Shown: piece after piece, positions 6,676 to 13,702 of the stretch | How positions within the stretch are numbered: position 1 is the first letter of the stretch | Layout: every line of letters begins with the position of its first letter | Assembly: GCA_002384855.1 (NCBI GenBank) | Contig: DGBP01000082.1 | Span: 10,367 to 43,418 of the forward strand | Direction: 5' to 3' | DNA from: Nocardioidaceae bacterium UBA4001 | GTDB lineage: Bacteria; Actinomycetota; Actinomycetes; Propionibacteriales; Nocardioidaceae | DNA length: 33,052 nt | Notes under the pieces: model-generated | Databases searched by the model: none | What the model was told of the DNA's origin: nothing | Seen by the model: the letters and a program-made list of their open reading frames with translations, nothing else | Program-made: the position numbers and the translations under genes

Positions 6676-7170
6676 ATGCCTTTCGAGCTCCCCGACAACC
6701 TGCACCCCGACTGCGCCCCGATCGCGTGGTTGCTCGGCACGTGGCGCGGCAACGGCCACGGTGACTACCCGACGATCGAGCCGTTCCAGTTCGGGCAGGA
6801 GGTCATCTTCACCCACGACGGCCGCCCGTTCTTCCACTACATGAGCCGCGCCTGGATCGTCGACGAGCAGGGCAACAAGGTCCGCGACGCGGCGATCGAG
6901 ACCGGGTTCTTCCGGCCCAAGGCCGACGGCAACCTCGAGGTCGTGCTGGCCCACAACACCGGGTTCATCGAGATCTGGTACGGCCACGCCGAGGGCGCGA
7001 AGGTAGAGATCGCCACCGACGCGGTCGGCCGCACCGAGACCGCCAAGGAGGTCACGGCCGGCCACCGCCTCTACGGCCTCGTCGAGGGCGACCTGCTGTG
7101 GACCTACGACATGGCCGCGGTCGGTCAGCAGCTCCAGCCCCACCTCTGGGGCCGGCTCGTCCGCCAGTAG
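6676..7170 (+). CDS. nitrobindin-type heme beta-barrel (FABP-like, DUF1794)
   Basis: The product has 164 residues, typical length. The family signature GTWRGNGHGDYP lies at 21-32 (G-x-W-x-G-x-G) and the C-terminal QPHLWGRLVRQ (154-164) carries H156 at the position of the proximal heme ligand. Nitrobindins are ten-stranded barrels that bind ferric heme b and, in mycobacterial and plant members, isomerise peroxynitrite to nitrate (family knowledge). The ATG lies two bases after the stop of the 33-residue membrane peptide and has no separate Shine-Dalgarno, so it depends on coupling. Two hairpins follow the stop. Confidence 0.9.
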   Translation: MPFELPDNLHPDCAPIAWLLGTWRGNGHGDYPTIEPFQFGQEVIFTHDGRPFFHYMSRAWIVDEQGNKVRDAAIETGFFRPKADGNLEVVLAHNTGFIEIWYGHAEGAKVEIATDAVGRTETAKEVTAGHRLYGLVEGDLLWTYDMAAVGQQLQPHLWGRLVRQ

Positions 7171-7178
7171 GCGCGGTC

Positions 7179-7237
7179 GCTTTCCCACGTTCACCTGGGA
7201 AAGCAGGACCTACCTCGACGAATACATCGCGGTAGGT
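7179..7237. repeat. two tandem inverted repeats after the nitrobindin gene
   Basis: GCTTTCCCA (7179-7187) is the perfect inverse of TGGGAAAGC (7196-7204) with an 8-base loop. ACCTACC (7208-7214) is the perfect inverse of GGTAGGT (7231-7237) with a 16-base spacer. The first may end the nitrobindin transcript; the second lies 120 bases upstream of the propeller gene and could be an operator. No U-run follows either. Confidence 0.55.
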
Positions 7238-7356
7238 GCCGGTCGTTCAAGGTAAGTGGCTGCCCGGACAGCACCCGGCGGTCGTCCCGAGCCGGGCGTA
7301 ACCCCGCGGCAGGGGTCGGCGTTGAACCCTCGTCACCGAACGAGGAGTCAGCCCCA

Positions 7357-8715
7357 ATGCGCCGTACCACCGTCCTGCCCGCCGCCGCTGCGCTCGCCGC
7401 CGTCGCCCTCGTCGCCGGGTCGTCCGCCGGGTCCTCTGCCGGGTCCTTCGCGGGTGCCGCCGGGTCGTCACCCGCTGCGTCCGAAGGCTCGAGCAGGCCC
7501 GCCGCCGCTGGTACGACGGCCGGGACGCGCGACGTGATGTTCGTCGGCAACAACTGGGAGGGGACCGCGACGGTCGTCGACGCGAGGACCTACGAGCCGC
7601 TGCGGACGGTCGACATGGTCCCCGACAAGGACGAGCGCATGCGCGAGATCCTCGCCAGCCCCGACAAGCTCGCCTTCTACCTCGCGATCCAGCAGGGGGT
7701 CGGCGAGGGCCACGACCAGTACACCGACGACATGTTCACCACCCACGACGGGCAGATGGTCGCGGTGAGCCGGCCGAGCTTCGCCGACGTCGTCGGTATC
7801 GACCTGGCCAGCGGGGAGATCCTGTGGCGCTTCCCGATGGAGGGCTACCGCGCCGACCACATGGGCGTCTCGCCCGACGGCGAGCGGCTGCTCGTGAGCG
7901 ACTCCACCGCCAACAAGGTCCACGAGCTCGACCTCCGCACGGGCGAGAAGCTGCGGGAGTTCCCCAGCGGGGACACCCCGCACGAGAACAACTACACCGC
8001 CGACGGCAGCCGGATCTTCCACGCCAGCATCGGGCGGGTGTACACCCCGGTCGACCGCCCCGAGCTCGGCGCCGCCTACGACACCGCCAAGGGCGAGCGG
8101 GTCTTCCAGATCGTGCGCGACAGCGACCTGGAGATCCTGCAGCGCTGGGACATGGGCAAGGAGCTCGCCGAGGCGGGCTACCCCGGCATGGAGTCCGCCG
8201 TCCGGCCCATGGCGGTCGCCCCGGACGAGCGGTTCGTCTACCTCCAGGTCTCCTTCTTCCACGGCTTCGTGGAGTTCGACACCCAGGCGGCCGACCCCGA
8301 GCAGACCTACGAGGGGGAGCCGACGGTCGGCAAGGTACGTCGCGTCGTCCCCCTGCCCGACCGGACCGACGGCCTGCCGCGCGAGCAGTACGTCCTGGAC
8401 TCGGCCCACCACGGTCTCGCGATGAACGAGCGCGGCACGACGCTCTGCGCGGCCGGCACCATGTCGGACTACGCCGCGATCGTGGACCGTACGACGCTGC
8501 AGCACGAGATCGTCGACGTCGGGGCCAAGCCGTACTGGTCCACCAACGGCGTGACCGGCGAGGAGTGCTGGGTCTCGGTCAGCGGCGACGACAAGGTGGT
8601 CGTGATCGACTACCGCGACGCCTCCGTGCTCGCCGAGATCCCGGTCGGTGACCACCCCCAGCGCGTCCGTCTCGGCACGGTGGCCGGTGACGTGCTGAGG
8701 TCCTGGGGCGGCTGA
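7357..8715 (+). CDS. secreted beta-propeller protein (YVTN/YncE-like)
   Basis: The product has 452 residues. The N-terminus MRRTTVLPAAAALAAVALVAG is a Sec-type signal, followed by a low-complexity Gly/Ser/Ala region (about 22-55). The remainder is a chain of propeller blades with repeats such as GIDLASGEILWRFP, VSPDGERLLVSDS, VHELDLRTGEKLREFPSG and VVVIDYRDASVLAEIPVGDHP, resembling YncE/YVTN and lactonase-like propellers. No catalytic signature is evident, so a periplasm/wall-side binding or scaffold role is most likely. Start: ATG with GAGGAG at 7341-7346. It ends 7 bases from the convergent ligase gene, leaving no room for a separate terminator. Confidence 0.8.
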   Translation: MRRTTVLPAAAALAAVALVAGSSAGSSAGSFAGAAGSSPAASEGSSRPAAAGTTAGTRDVMFVGNNWEGTATVVDARTYEPLRTVDMVPDKDERMREILASPDKLAFYLAIQQGVGEGHDQYTDDMFTTHDGQMVAVSRPSFADVVGIDLASGEILWRFPMEGYRADHMGVSPDGERLLVSDSTANKVHELDLRTGEKLREFPSGDTPHENNYTADGSRIFHASIGRVYTPVDRPELGAAYDTAKGERVFQIVRDSDLEILQRWDMGKELAEAGYPGMESAVRPMAVAPDERFVYLQVSFFHGFVEFDTQAADPEQTYEGEPTVGKVRRVVPLPDRTDGLPREQYVLDSAHHGLAMNERGTTLCAAGTMSDYAAIVDRTTLQHEIVDVGAKPYWSTNGVTGEECWVSVSGDDKVVVIDYRDASVLAEIPVGDHPQRVRLGTVAGDVLRSWGG

Positions 8716-8722
8716 CCGGCCT

Positions 8723-9847
8723 CTAGGCTGCGCCGGCGGCCTGCGCCCAGGACATCTCGGTGCGCTCGATGAGGTCCTTGACCACGCCCTCGACCGAGCC
8801 GGAGGCCTCGAAGGCCGAGCGCTGGCGGGCGGCACCGGAGCCGCGCGACAGCAGCCGCTCGAAGGTGTCCTCGGTCCACTCCCAGTCGCCGGCCTCGCGC
8901 AGCGCGGGCTCGACGAAGGAGCGCAGTGCCTCGAACACCTGACGGGCGGGGGCGACCTCGCGGGTCAGCGGGTTGACGAGCTGGTCGGTGACCCCGAACC
9001 GGGAGGCGCGGTAGCCCGCGGCGCGCAGCAGGTCGCTGCGCCACTCGGGGCCGTCGGTGCCCTGCGCGGCGGTCTCCACGAGCGCACGGCCGAGCGTCGC
9101 GACGAGCGCGGCGTCCTCGACCTCGGTGCACACGTCGGCGACCCGGATCTCCAGGGTCGGGTAGGTCGCGGACAGCCGCGCGTCGAGGTAGATCATCCCG
9201 TCGTCGGCGGCCGCGCCCCACTCGATCATCCGGGCCAGCGTCGCGCGGTAGGACTCGACGTCACCGAACGGCTCGGCCGGGCCGCTGGTGGGCCAGCGGT
9301 TCCAGGTCTGCGACCGCCAGCTCGCGTGGCGGGTGTCGCGGCCCTCGAAGAACGGGGAGTTCGCGCTGATCGCGAGCAGGGTCGGCAGCCAGGGCCGGAT
9401 TCCGTCCAGGGCACGCACACCCTCCTCCTCGCTGTGGATGTCGACGTGCACGTGCATCCCGCACAGGAACGACTGCCGGCTCATCTCGCCGTACTCGTCG
9501 GCCAGGCGCAGGTAGCGGTCCTTGCGGGTGACGACCGGCTCCGGCGAGCTCAGCACGGGAGTGGGTACGGCGACCGCGGCCGCCCCGGCGCTCCGGGCCG
9601 CCTCGCCGACCGCGCACCGGCCCCGCACGATCTCGGGGAGCAGCTCGGAGACCCGCTCGACCGGCTTGGTCGCGGTCTCGATCTGCTGGAGGAAGAGCTC
9701 CTGGTCGACCGGGGCCTCGGTCGCGGAGGCCTCACCGCGGTCGACCGCCTCCTCACGGGCCCGCAGTGCCTTGGCCGAGACACCGGTGACCTGGAAGGTC
9801 TCCGGGTCGACCAGCATGAGCTCTTCTTCGACGCCGATCTTGCGCAT
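8723..9847 (-). CDS. GCS2-family carboxylate-amine ligase (glutamate-cysteine ligase type, YbdK-like)
   Basis: The product has 374 residues, matching the family. It begins RKIGVEEELMLVD, the conserved ATP-grasp-like GCS2 opening (GVEEE), and has CGMHVHVDI in the centre, SANSPFFEGRDT, YPTLEIRVADVC and the closing helical region. GCS2 proteins form an amide between a carboxylate, usually glutamate, and an amine such as cysteine, using ATP. In actinobacteria members serve ergothioneine or other small-thiol pathways or have unknown substrates; none of the ergothioneine partners lies nearby, so I do not assign one. ATG at 9847 directly precedes the conserved start; GAGGGAGAGGG lies upstream at a rather long spacing. 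Divergent from the Fur-type gene. Confidence 0.88.
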   Translation of the reverse strand: MRKIGVEEELMLVDPETFQVTGVSAKALRAREEAVDRGEASATEAPVDQELFLQQIETATKPVERVSELLPEIVRGRCAVGEAARSAGAAAVAVPTPVLSSPEPVVTRKDRYLRLADEYGEMSRQSFLCGMHVHVDIHSEEEGVRALDGIRPWLPTLLAISANSPFFEGRDTRHASWRSQTWNRWPTSGPAEPFGDVESYRATLARMIEWGAAADDGMIYLDARLSATYPTLEIRVADVCTEVEDAALVATLGRALVETAAQGTDGPEWRSDLLRAAGYRASRFGVTDQLVNPLTREVAPARQVFEALRSFVEPALREAGDWEWTEDTFERLLSRGSGAARQRSAFEASGSVEGVVKDLIERTEMSWAQAAGAA

Positions 9848-9976
9848 GGGTGTGTGGACCCTCTCCCTCGTGTGGGGGCCGTCCTGCGTGAGACCGGCCC
9901 CATGGCTGACCTGCACGGTGCCCGCATCCGGGCCGGCTCACACCCGTCCCCGGCCGTGGGCGTCGGAGGTCACACC

Positions 9977-9982
9977 TAGACT
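9977..9982 (+). promoter_or_regulatory. -10 box TAGACT, leaderless promoter of the Fur-type gene
   Basis: TAGACT ends 7 bases before the GTG at 9990. The box is identical to that of the small membrane protein at 6559. No Shine-Dalgarno lies between it and the start. Confidence 0.55.
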
Positions 9983-9989
9983 CGGGGTC

Positions 9990-10424
9990 GTGGGTAGCAG
10001 GGACTGGCAGGTCACGTTGCGCGAGCGGGGCTATCGCCTCACGCCGCAGCGAGAGCTCGTCCTGCGCGCCGTGGACCGACTGGGCCACGCGACGCCCGAC
10101 GAGGTGCTCGCCGCGGTGCGCGAGGAGTCCCAGGCGGTCAACATCTCGACGGTCTACCGCACCCTGGAGCTGCTCGAGGAGCTCGGACTGGTGCGGCACA
10201 ACCACATCAGCGACCGTGCGCCGACGTACCACTCCACCACGACCCCCGACCACGTGCACCTCGTGTGCCGTGAGTGCGGGGGCGTCACCGAGGTGGCGCC
10301 GCAGGTCATCGCACCGATGACCGACAAGCTCGAGGAGAAGTACTCCTTCGTCACCGACATCGGTCACCTGACCGTCTTCGGCACGTGTCGCTCCTGTCGG
10401 GGCGGGGTAGGTTCTCCGCCATGA
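9990..10424 (+). CDS. Fur-family metalloregulator
   Basis: The product has 144 residues. The winged-helix half contains GYRLTPQRELVLRAV and the recognition helix NISTVYRTLELLEELGLV. The dimerisation half has HVHLVCRECGG (H88, H90, C93, C96), the HLTVF segment with H126, and CRSC (C133, C136). Two CxxC pairs form the structural zinc site seen in Fur, Zur and PerR. The metal sensed (iron, zinc or peroxide through iron) cannot be decided from sequence. The GTG start fits the N-terminal family pattern and its leaderless -10 box. The stop overlaps the next start as ATGA, so the GAF-ANTAR protein is translationally coupled. Confidence 0.92.
   Translation: MGSRDWQVTLRERGYRLTPQRELVLRAVDRLGHATPDEVLAAVREESQAVNISTVYRTLELLEELGLVRHNHISDRAPTYHSTTTPDHVHLVCRECGGVTEVAPQVIAPMTDKLEEKYSFVTDIGHLTVFGTCRSCRGGVGSPP
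10408..10413 (+). promoter_or_regulatory. -10 box TAGGTT inside the Fur-type gene
   Basis: TAGGTT ends 7 bases before the ATG at 10421, the same geometry as the other leaderless starts here. It would allow the GAF-ANTAR gene to be transcribed without the Fur-type gene. Confidence 0.4.
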
Positions 10425-11128
10425 CCGAGAGTCTGCTCGACTCCGCCGCGAGCCTGGCCGGCAGGCTCGCTCCGGGGGACCTCGACACCACGCTGGCTCA
10501 GATCACCGCCGCTGCGGTGGAGCTCATCCCCGACGTGGCGTACGCCTCGATCAGCCTGCGCGACGACGACCGGATCCAGACCGTCAGCGCCACCGACCCG
10601 CTTCCCGAGGCGCTCGACGCGCAGCAGTACTCCCTGCAGGAGGGACCCTGCTACGCCGCGGCCACGGACGTCGCCCAGGTGATCGCCCCCGACCTCGCGA
10701 ACGACCCGCGCTTCATGCGCTACGGCCCGGTGGCGGCGGCGGCCGGCTGCACCGCGCAGGCGGCGTTCCGGCTCTACGACCGGGGCCGCACCCAGGCGGC
10801 GCTGAACCTCTACGCCACCCGGGCCGGCGCGTTCGAGGACGTCGCCACGACGGCGGTGCTGTTCCGCAGCGAGGCCGCCGTCGCCATCGCCTACGCCCAC
10901 GAGATCTCCAACCTCCAGGACGCCCTGGAGACCCGGACCACGATCGGCAAGGCGGTCGGCCTGGTCATGGAGCGCTACCAGCTCAAAGACGAGCGGGCGT
11001 TCGCGTTCCTGACCCGGCTCTCCCAGCACCGCAACGTCAAGCTCCGGATCGTCGCGGAGGAGCTGGTCGCCGAGCTCGCCGAGAGCACGGGTCGCGCTGC
11101 CGAGCGCAACGGCGCCAGCACGTCCTAG
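10421..11128 (+). CDS. GAF-ANTAR signalling/antitermination protein
   Basis: The product has 235 residues. Residues about 20-160 form a GAF domain (ASISLRDDDRIQTVSATDP, LQEGPCYAA, YDRGRTQAALNLYA). Residues about 164-216 form an ANTAR domain (LQDALETRTTIGKAVGLVMERYQLKDERAFAFL then VKLRIVAEELV), the three-helix RNA-binding module that prevents termination at paired hexaloop hairpins. GAF-ANTAR proteins are a common actinobacterial architecture; the GAF ligand is unknown. The ATGA overlap with the Fur-type gene couples the two, so metal status may feed into an antitermination circuit (inference). Confidence 0.92.
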   Translation: MTESLLDSAASLAGRLAPGDLDTTLAQITAAAVELIPDVAYASISLRDDDRIQTVSATDPLPEALDAQQYSLQEGPCYAAATDVAQVIAPDLANDPRFMRYGPVAAAAGCTAQAAFRLYDRGRTQAALNLYATRAGAFEDVATTAVLFRSEAAVAIAYAHEISNLQDALETRTTIGKAVGLVMERYQLKDERAFAFLTRLSQHRNVKLRIVAEELVAELAESTGRAAERNGASTS

Positions 11129-11166
11129 CCGGTCCGGCGGGGTCGGTCCAGCGTGCCGGAGCGCCG

Positions 11167-11203
11167 CCGTACGGGGGGGTGCCGTACGGGGGGTGCCGTA
11201 CGG
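11167..11203. repeat. three palindromic CCGTACGG boxes
   Basis: The 8-base palindrome CCGTACGG occurs at 11167-11174, 11182-11189 and 11196-11203, within a degenerate 14-15-base tandem repeat (GCCGTACGGGGGGT). The array lies 70 bases after the GAF-ANTAR stop and 112 bases before the next start. Regular spacing of palindromes suggests a protein-binding array rather than chance. Confidence 0.6.
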
Positions 11204-11224
11204 GGGGTGCCGACCTAGGCAAAT

Positions 11225-11240
11225 CGGACCAATCGGTCCG
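11225..11240. promoter_or_regulatory. inverted repeat, candidate operator
   Basis: CGGACC-AATC-GGTCCG is a perfect 6-bp inverted repeat with a 4-base spacer, 31 bases upstream of a -10-like TATGCT. The gene it precedes encodes an HTH protein, so autoregulation is possible. Confidence 0.45.
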
Positions 11241-11270
11241 CTCGGGTGCTGCTCCGGGGGTGCTCGGTCC

Positions 11271-11276
11271 TATGCT
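11271..11276 (+). promoter_or_regulatory. -10-like TATGCT upstream of the HTH/helical gene
   Basis: TATGCT fits TANNNT. A leader of about 30 bases with the ribosome binding site AGGGAGA (about 11299-11305) would follow before the ATG at 11315. No good -35 is seen. Confidence 0.4.
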
Positions 11277-11314
11277 GGATCCTTCGGTCTGTTGCGTGAA
11301 GGGAGACGGGTGCA

Positions 11315-12892
11315 ATGACCACCGTGCGTCGCCCCGGTCGCGTGCAGAAGATCGCGTACGACGACACGCCCCTGAACTCTCGCAGGCCCGACATCGAGGC
11401 CCGCATCGGCTGGCTGCTGGCGATGTCGCGGCTGCACCATCCCGACCACGAGATGGCCGACGGACGCCGCTTCCTCGAGGCCCTCGGTGCGACCGGGTGC
11501 ACGGCGAGCCGGAGCCTGGTCAGCCGCTGGGAGTCGGGTGAGATCCCGATCTCCTACGAAGGGATGTCCGCCTACGAGCAGGCGCTCGGCCTCGAGTCCG
11601 GCCAGATCTCGTCGCTGACCGGCTACATGCGCGCGGCGATTCCCGGGGTCAAGGCGCGGGTGATCCGGCCCGCGCTCGACCCCGCGAGCCCGGAGTTCTC
11701 CCGCCGGCTTGACGAGCTGATCGAGCTCGCCGAGGACGGCCACGCCGCCGCACGCGACTGGCAGGACCTCGGCTGGCACCTCGCCGCGGCGCCGCTGGTG
11801 CACCTGCGCGCCACGACGTGGGAGACGCTCGCGCACCAGATCGTGAACATCGTGCCCCGGTCGGTGAAGGTGCCCTACCGGCAGTACAGCACCGCCGCGA
11901 TGAACATCGCCTCGCTCCCGCGTGCCCAGGACTTCCTCACCGACGCCATCGACCGCTACATCCAGACCCCCGGCGTGCAGGTGCTCACGAACCCCACGGG
12001 GATCCTCGACTACCTCCCGACCCGTCGGGCCGCCGAGATCATCATCGACTTCGTCGAGGACCCGCCGACGGAGGCGGTCTTCGGCCTCGCGGTGTGGGTC
12101 GCCGCCCAGAAGGCGCATCGAGGGGACTTCTCCGCCGAGGAGCGCACGCGGCTCGACATGCTCGTGCTCAAGATGTGGCGCGACAACCCGGCCAAGGCCT
12201 CCAACGACCTCGCCGAGCTGATCGCCTCCCTCCCCGAGGGGCTGCGGTCCACGCTCACGGACGCCGCGGCCAAGGCAGGTCGCCGCAAGCTCGGGTACGC
12301 CGTCGAGACCGGGGAGGACCTCGCGCCCGGAGCGGCCCGGGGGCTCTCCCAAGAGATCGCCGAGGCGGCCCGCTCCCGGGTGCCCGGCGAGGCGTCGTAC
12401 GACGAGGACCGGATGCTCGCCCGACTGATGCGCGAGTCGCTCTTCCACCGCGACTCCGAGCGCCGGCACCTCGCCTCGCTGCTGATCTCGGCGTCCCCGT
12501 TCGGCGAGGCCGTGGCCGACGGCCTCCTGTCGATGCTCGGCAACGCGACCGTGCCGACGCCGCTGCGCGTGCGCGCCGCGACGCTCGTGCGGTACCTCTC
12601 GACCGAGTCGCACCGGCTGCGCATGCTCGGCTTCGTCGAGGACTCCTGCGACGAGGTGGGCACCCCGATCATCCAGGGGATCGGGCACATGTCGTTCACC
12701 GAGTTCTCCGACCAGGTCCTCCGCTCGTCGTTGAGCGAGGAGTGGTCGTCCCGGGAGCGCGGGAAGATGTACGCCCTCGGCATGTCCGGCTCACCCGCCC
12801 TCGAGGCGATCCTGCGCTCCGGCAGCGCGCCCGGGTGGCAGCGGGTCGCCGCGCAGTGGTGGGTCTCGGTCGGCCCCGCGGTCCGCAGATGA
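11315..12892 (+). CDS. HTH (XRE-like) protein with long helical C-terminal region, unknown role
   Basis: The product has 525 residues. Residues about 29-105 look like a Cro/C1-type helix-turn-helix: IEARIGWLLAMSRL, then SRSLVSRWESGEIPISYEGMSAYEQALGL, which has the S-R-W-E-x-G pattern after the recognition helix. The remaining 420 residues are mostly helical and Leu/Ala-rich, with HEAT-like stretches (SERRHLASLLISASPF, PLRVRAATLVRYLSTESHRLRMLGFV) but no catalytic motif and no membrane segment. It is probably a cytoplasmic DNA-binding sensor whose large domain binds a ligand or protein. I cannot place it in a characterised family. Start: ATG with AGGGAGA. It converges on the ANTAR gene; three CCGTACGG boxes and an inverted repeat lie upstream. 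Confidence 0.7.
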   Translation: MTTVRRPGRVQKIAYDDTPLNSRRPDIEARIGWLLAMSRLHHPDHEMADGRRFLEALGATGCTASRSLVSRWESGEIPISYEGMSAYEQALGLESGQISSLTGYMRAAIPGVKARVIRPALDPASPEFSRRLDELIELAEDGHAAARDWQDLGWHLAAAPLVHLRATTWETLAHQIVNIVPRSVKVPYRQYSTAAMNIASLPRAQDFLTDAIDRYIQTPGVQVLTNPTGILDYLPTRRAAEIIIDFVEDPPTEAVFGLAVWVAAQKAHRGDFSAEERTRLDMLVLKMWRDNPAKASNDLAELIASLPEGLRSTLTDAAAKAGRRKLGYAVETGEDLAPGAARGLSQEIAEAARSRVPGEASYDEDRMLARLMRESLFHRDSERRHLASLLISASPFGEAVADGLLSMLGNATVPTPLRVRAATLVRYLSTESHRLRMLGFVEDSCDEVGTPIIQGIGHMSFTEFSDQVLRSSLSEEWSSRERGKMYALGMSGSPALEAILRSGSAPGWQRVAAQWWVSVGPAVRR

Positions 12893-12906
12893 CCCAGCAC
12901 GCTGGG
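12893..12906. terminator. short hairpin between convergent genes
   Basis: CCCAG and CTGGG flank the four bases CACG directly after the stop of the HTH gene, in the 37-base gap before the convergent ANTAR gene end. Stem is short and no T-run follows. Confidence 0.4.
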
Positions 12907-12929
12907 CTGCACAGGCGCCGGGTCGGTGG

Positions 12930-13523
12930 TCAGACGGTGTCCTCGTGGTCCTTCGCGAGTCGCACCTCGATGCCCGGGCTGACCGCGCGGGCCAGCTCGA
13001 GCGCGAGGTCGATGCGCTGCATGAGGTGGGCGCGCCCGAGATCAGGCTCCTGGCCGACCTCGTGCGGGGGCAGGTCGACGGTGAGCTCGAGCGGCACCCC
13101 GCGACGGGCAGCCTCACGTGCGGCGTCCGCGACCCCGTCGAGGGACGACTCGTCGTGGTCGACGGCCGCGCTGACCGGGACGGCGTCGGCGACGGTCTCG
13201 CACTCCACGCCGGGGAACTCCCGTCGTAGCTGCTCCTCGAGGTAGCGCACCAGCCCGGGGTCGGTCGGGGTGCTGTGGTCGCCCTGGCAGATCTCGTGCA
13301 CCACCGCGTGCGCGACCGTCTCGATGCGGACGTCGGTCTCGGCCGCCCACCGCTCGACGAGGGCGAAGGCGGTGTCGGCGTCGATGCCGTAGCGGAAGAT
13401 GAGCACGCCCTTGGCCTGCTCGAGCAGCGCCGCTGCCGCCGTGATCTGGTCGAACTCGTGATCCGGCTCGTTCGAGCCTGCGCCCTCCGGAAGCGGAGAG
13501 GCGTCGTCGATGGTCCCCGTCAT
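12930..13523 (-). CDS. ANTAR-domain protein with an uncharacterised C-terminal domain
   Basis: The product has 197 residues. Residues about 25-82 read as an ANTAR module (FDQITAAAALLEQAKGVLIFRYGIDADTAF then VRIETVAHAVV), so it probably binds RNA and controls termination. No GAF, PAS or receiver domain is present. The C-terminal 100 residues (from about YLEEQLRREFPGVECETV, ending LALELARAVSPGIEVRLAKD) resemble a small alpha/beta fold and may hold the sensory input; I do not recognise them. Start: ATG with AAGGA. A possible -10 TACTTT lies at 13585-13590 on the minus strand. Divergent from the STAND gene. Confidence 0.85.
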   Translation of the reverse strand: MTGTIDDASPLPEGAGSNEPDHEFDQITAAAALLEQAKGVLIFRYGIDADTAFALVERWAAETDVRIETVAHAVVHEICQGDHSTPTDPGLVRYLEEQLRREFPGVECETVADAVPVSAAVDHDESSLDGVADAAREAARRGVPLELTVDLPPHEVGQEPDLGRAHLMQRIDLALELARAVSPGIEVRLAKDHEDTV

Positions 13524-13614
13524 GGTGTCCTTGCTGGTGCGTCGGCTGTTCGCGCGCCTGTGTCTGAAGCGCCAGCCGTCAGCAAAAGTACCTCCCGGCG
13601 GGGACCAGGTCCAT

Positions 13615-13627
13615 AGTCCGGCGGACT
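13615..13627. promoter_or_regulatory. inverted repeat in the ANTAR/STAND divergent region
   Basis: AGTCC-GGC-GGACT is a perfect 5-bp inverted repeat in the 179-base region between two divergent signalling genes. It could be an operator for either; length is modest. Confidence 0.3.
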
Positions 13628-13690
13628 CCCCGTGCCGTAATCCGGCCGGCCCCGCGTCCAGTATGAGAGCGGTTCGGGGGTGCGGGGCTC

Positions 13691-13696
13691 TAGCCT
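13691..13696 (+). promoter_or_regulatory. -10 box TAGCCT, leaderless promoter of the STAND-WD40 gene
   Basis: TAGCCT ends 6 bases before the GTG at 13703; no ribosome binding site lies between. The same hexamer serves dtd. Confidence 0.5.
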
Positions 13697-13702
13697 GAGC
13701 CG

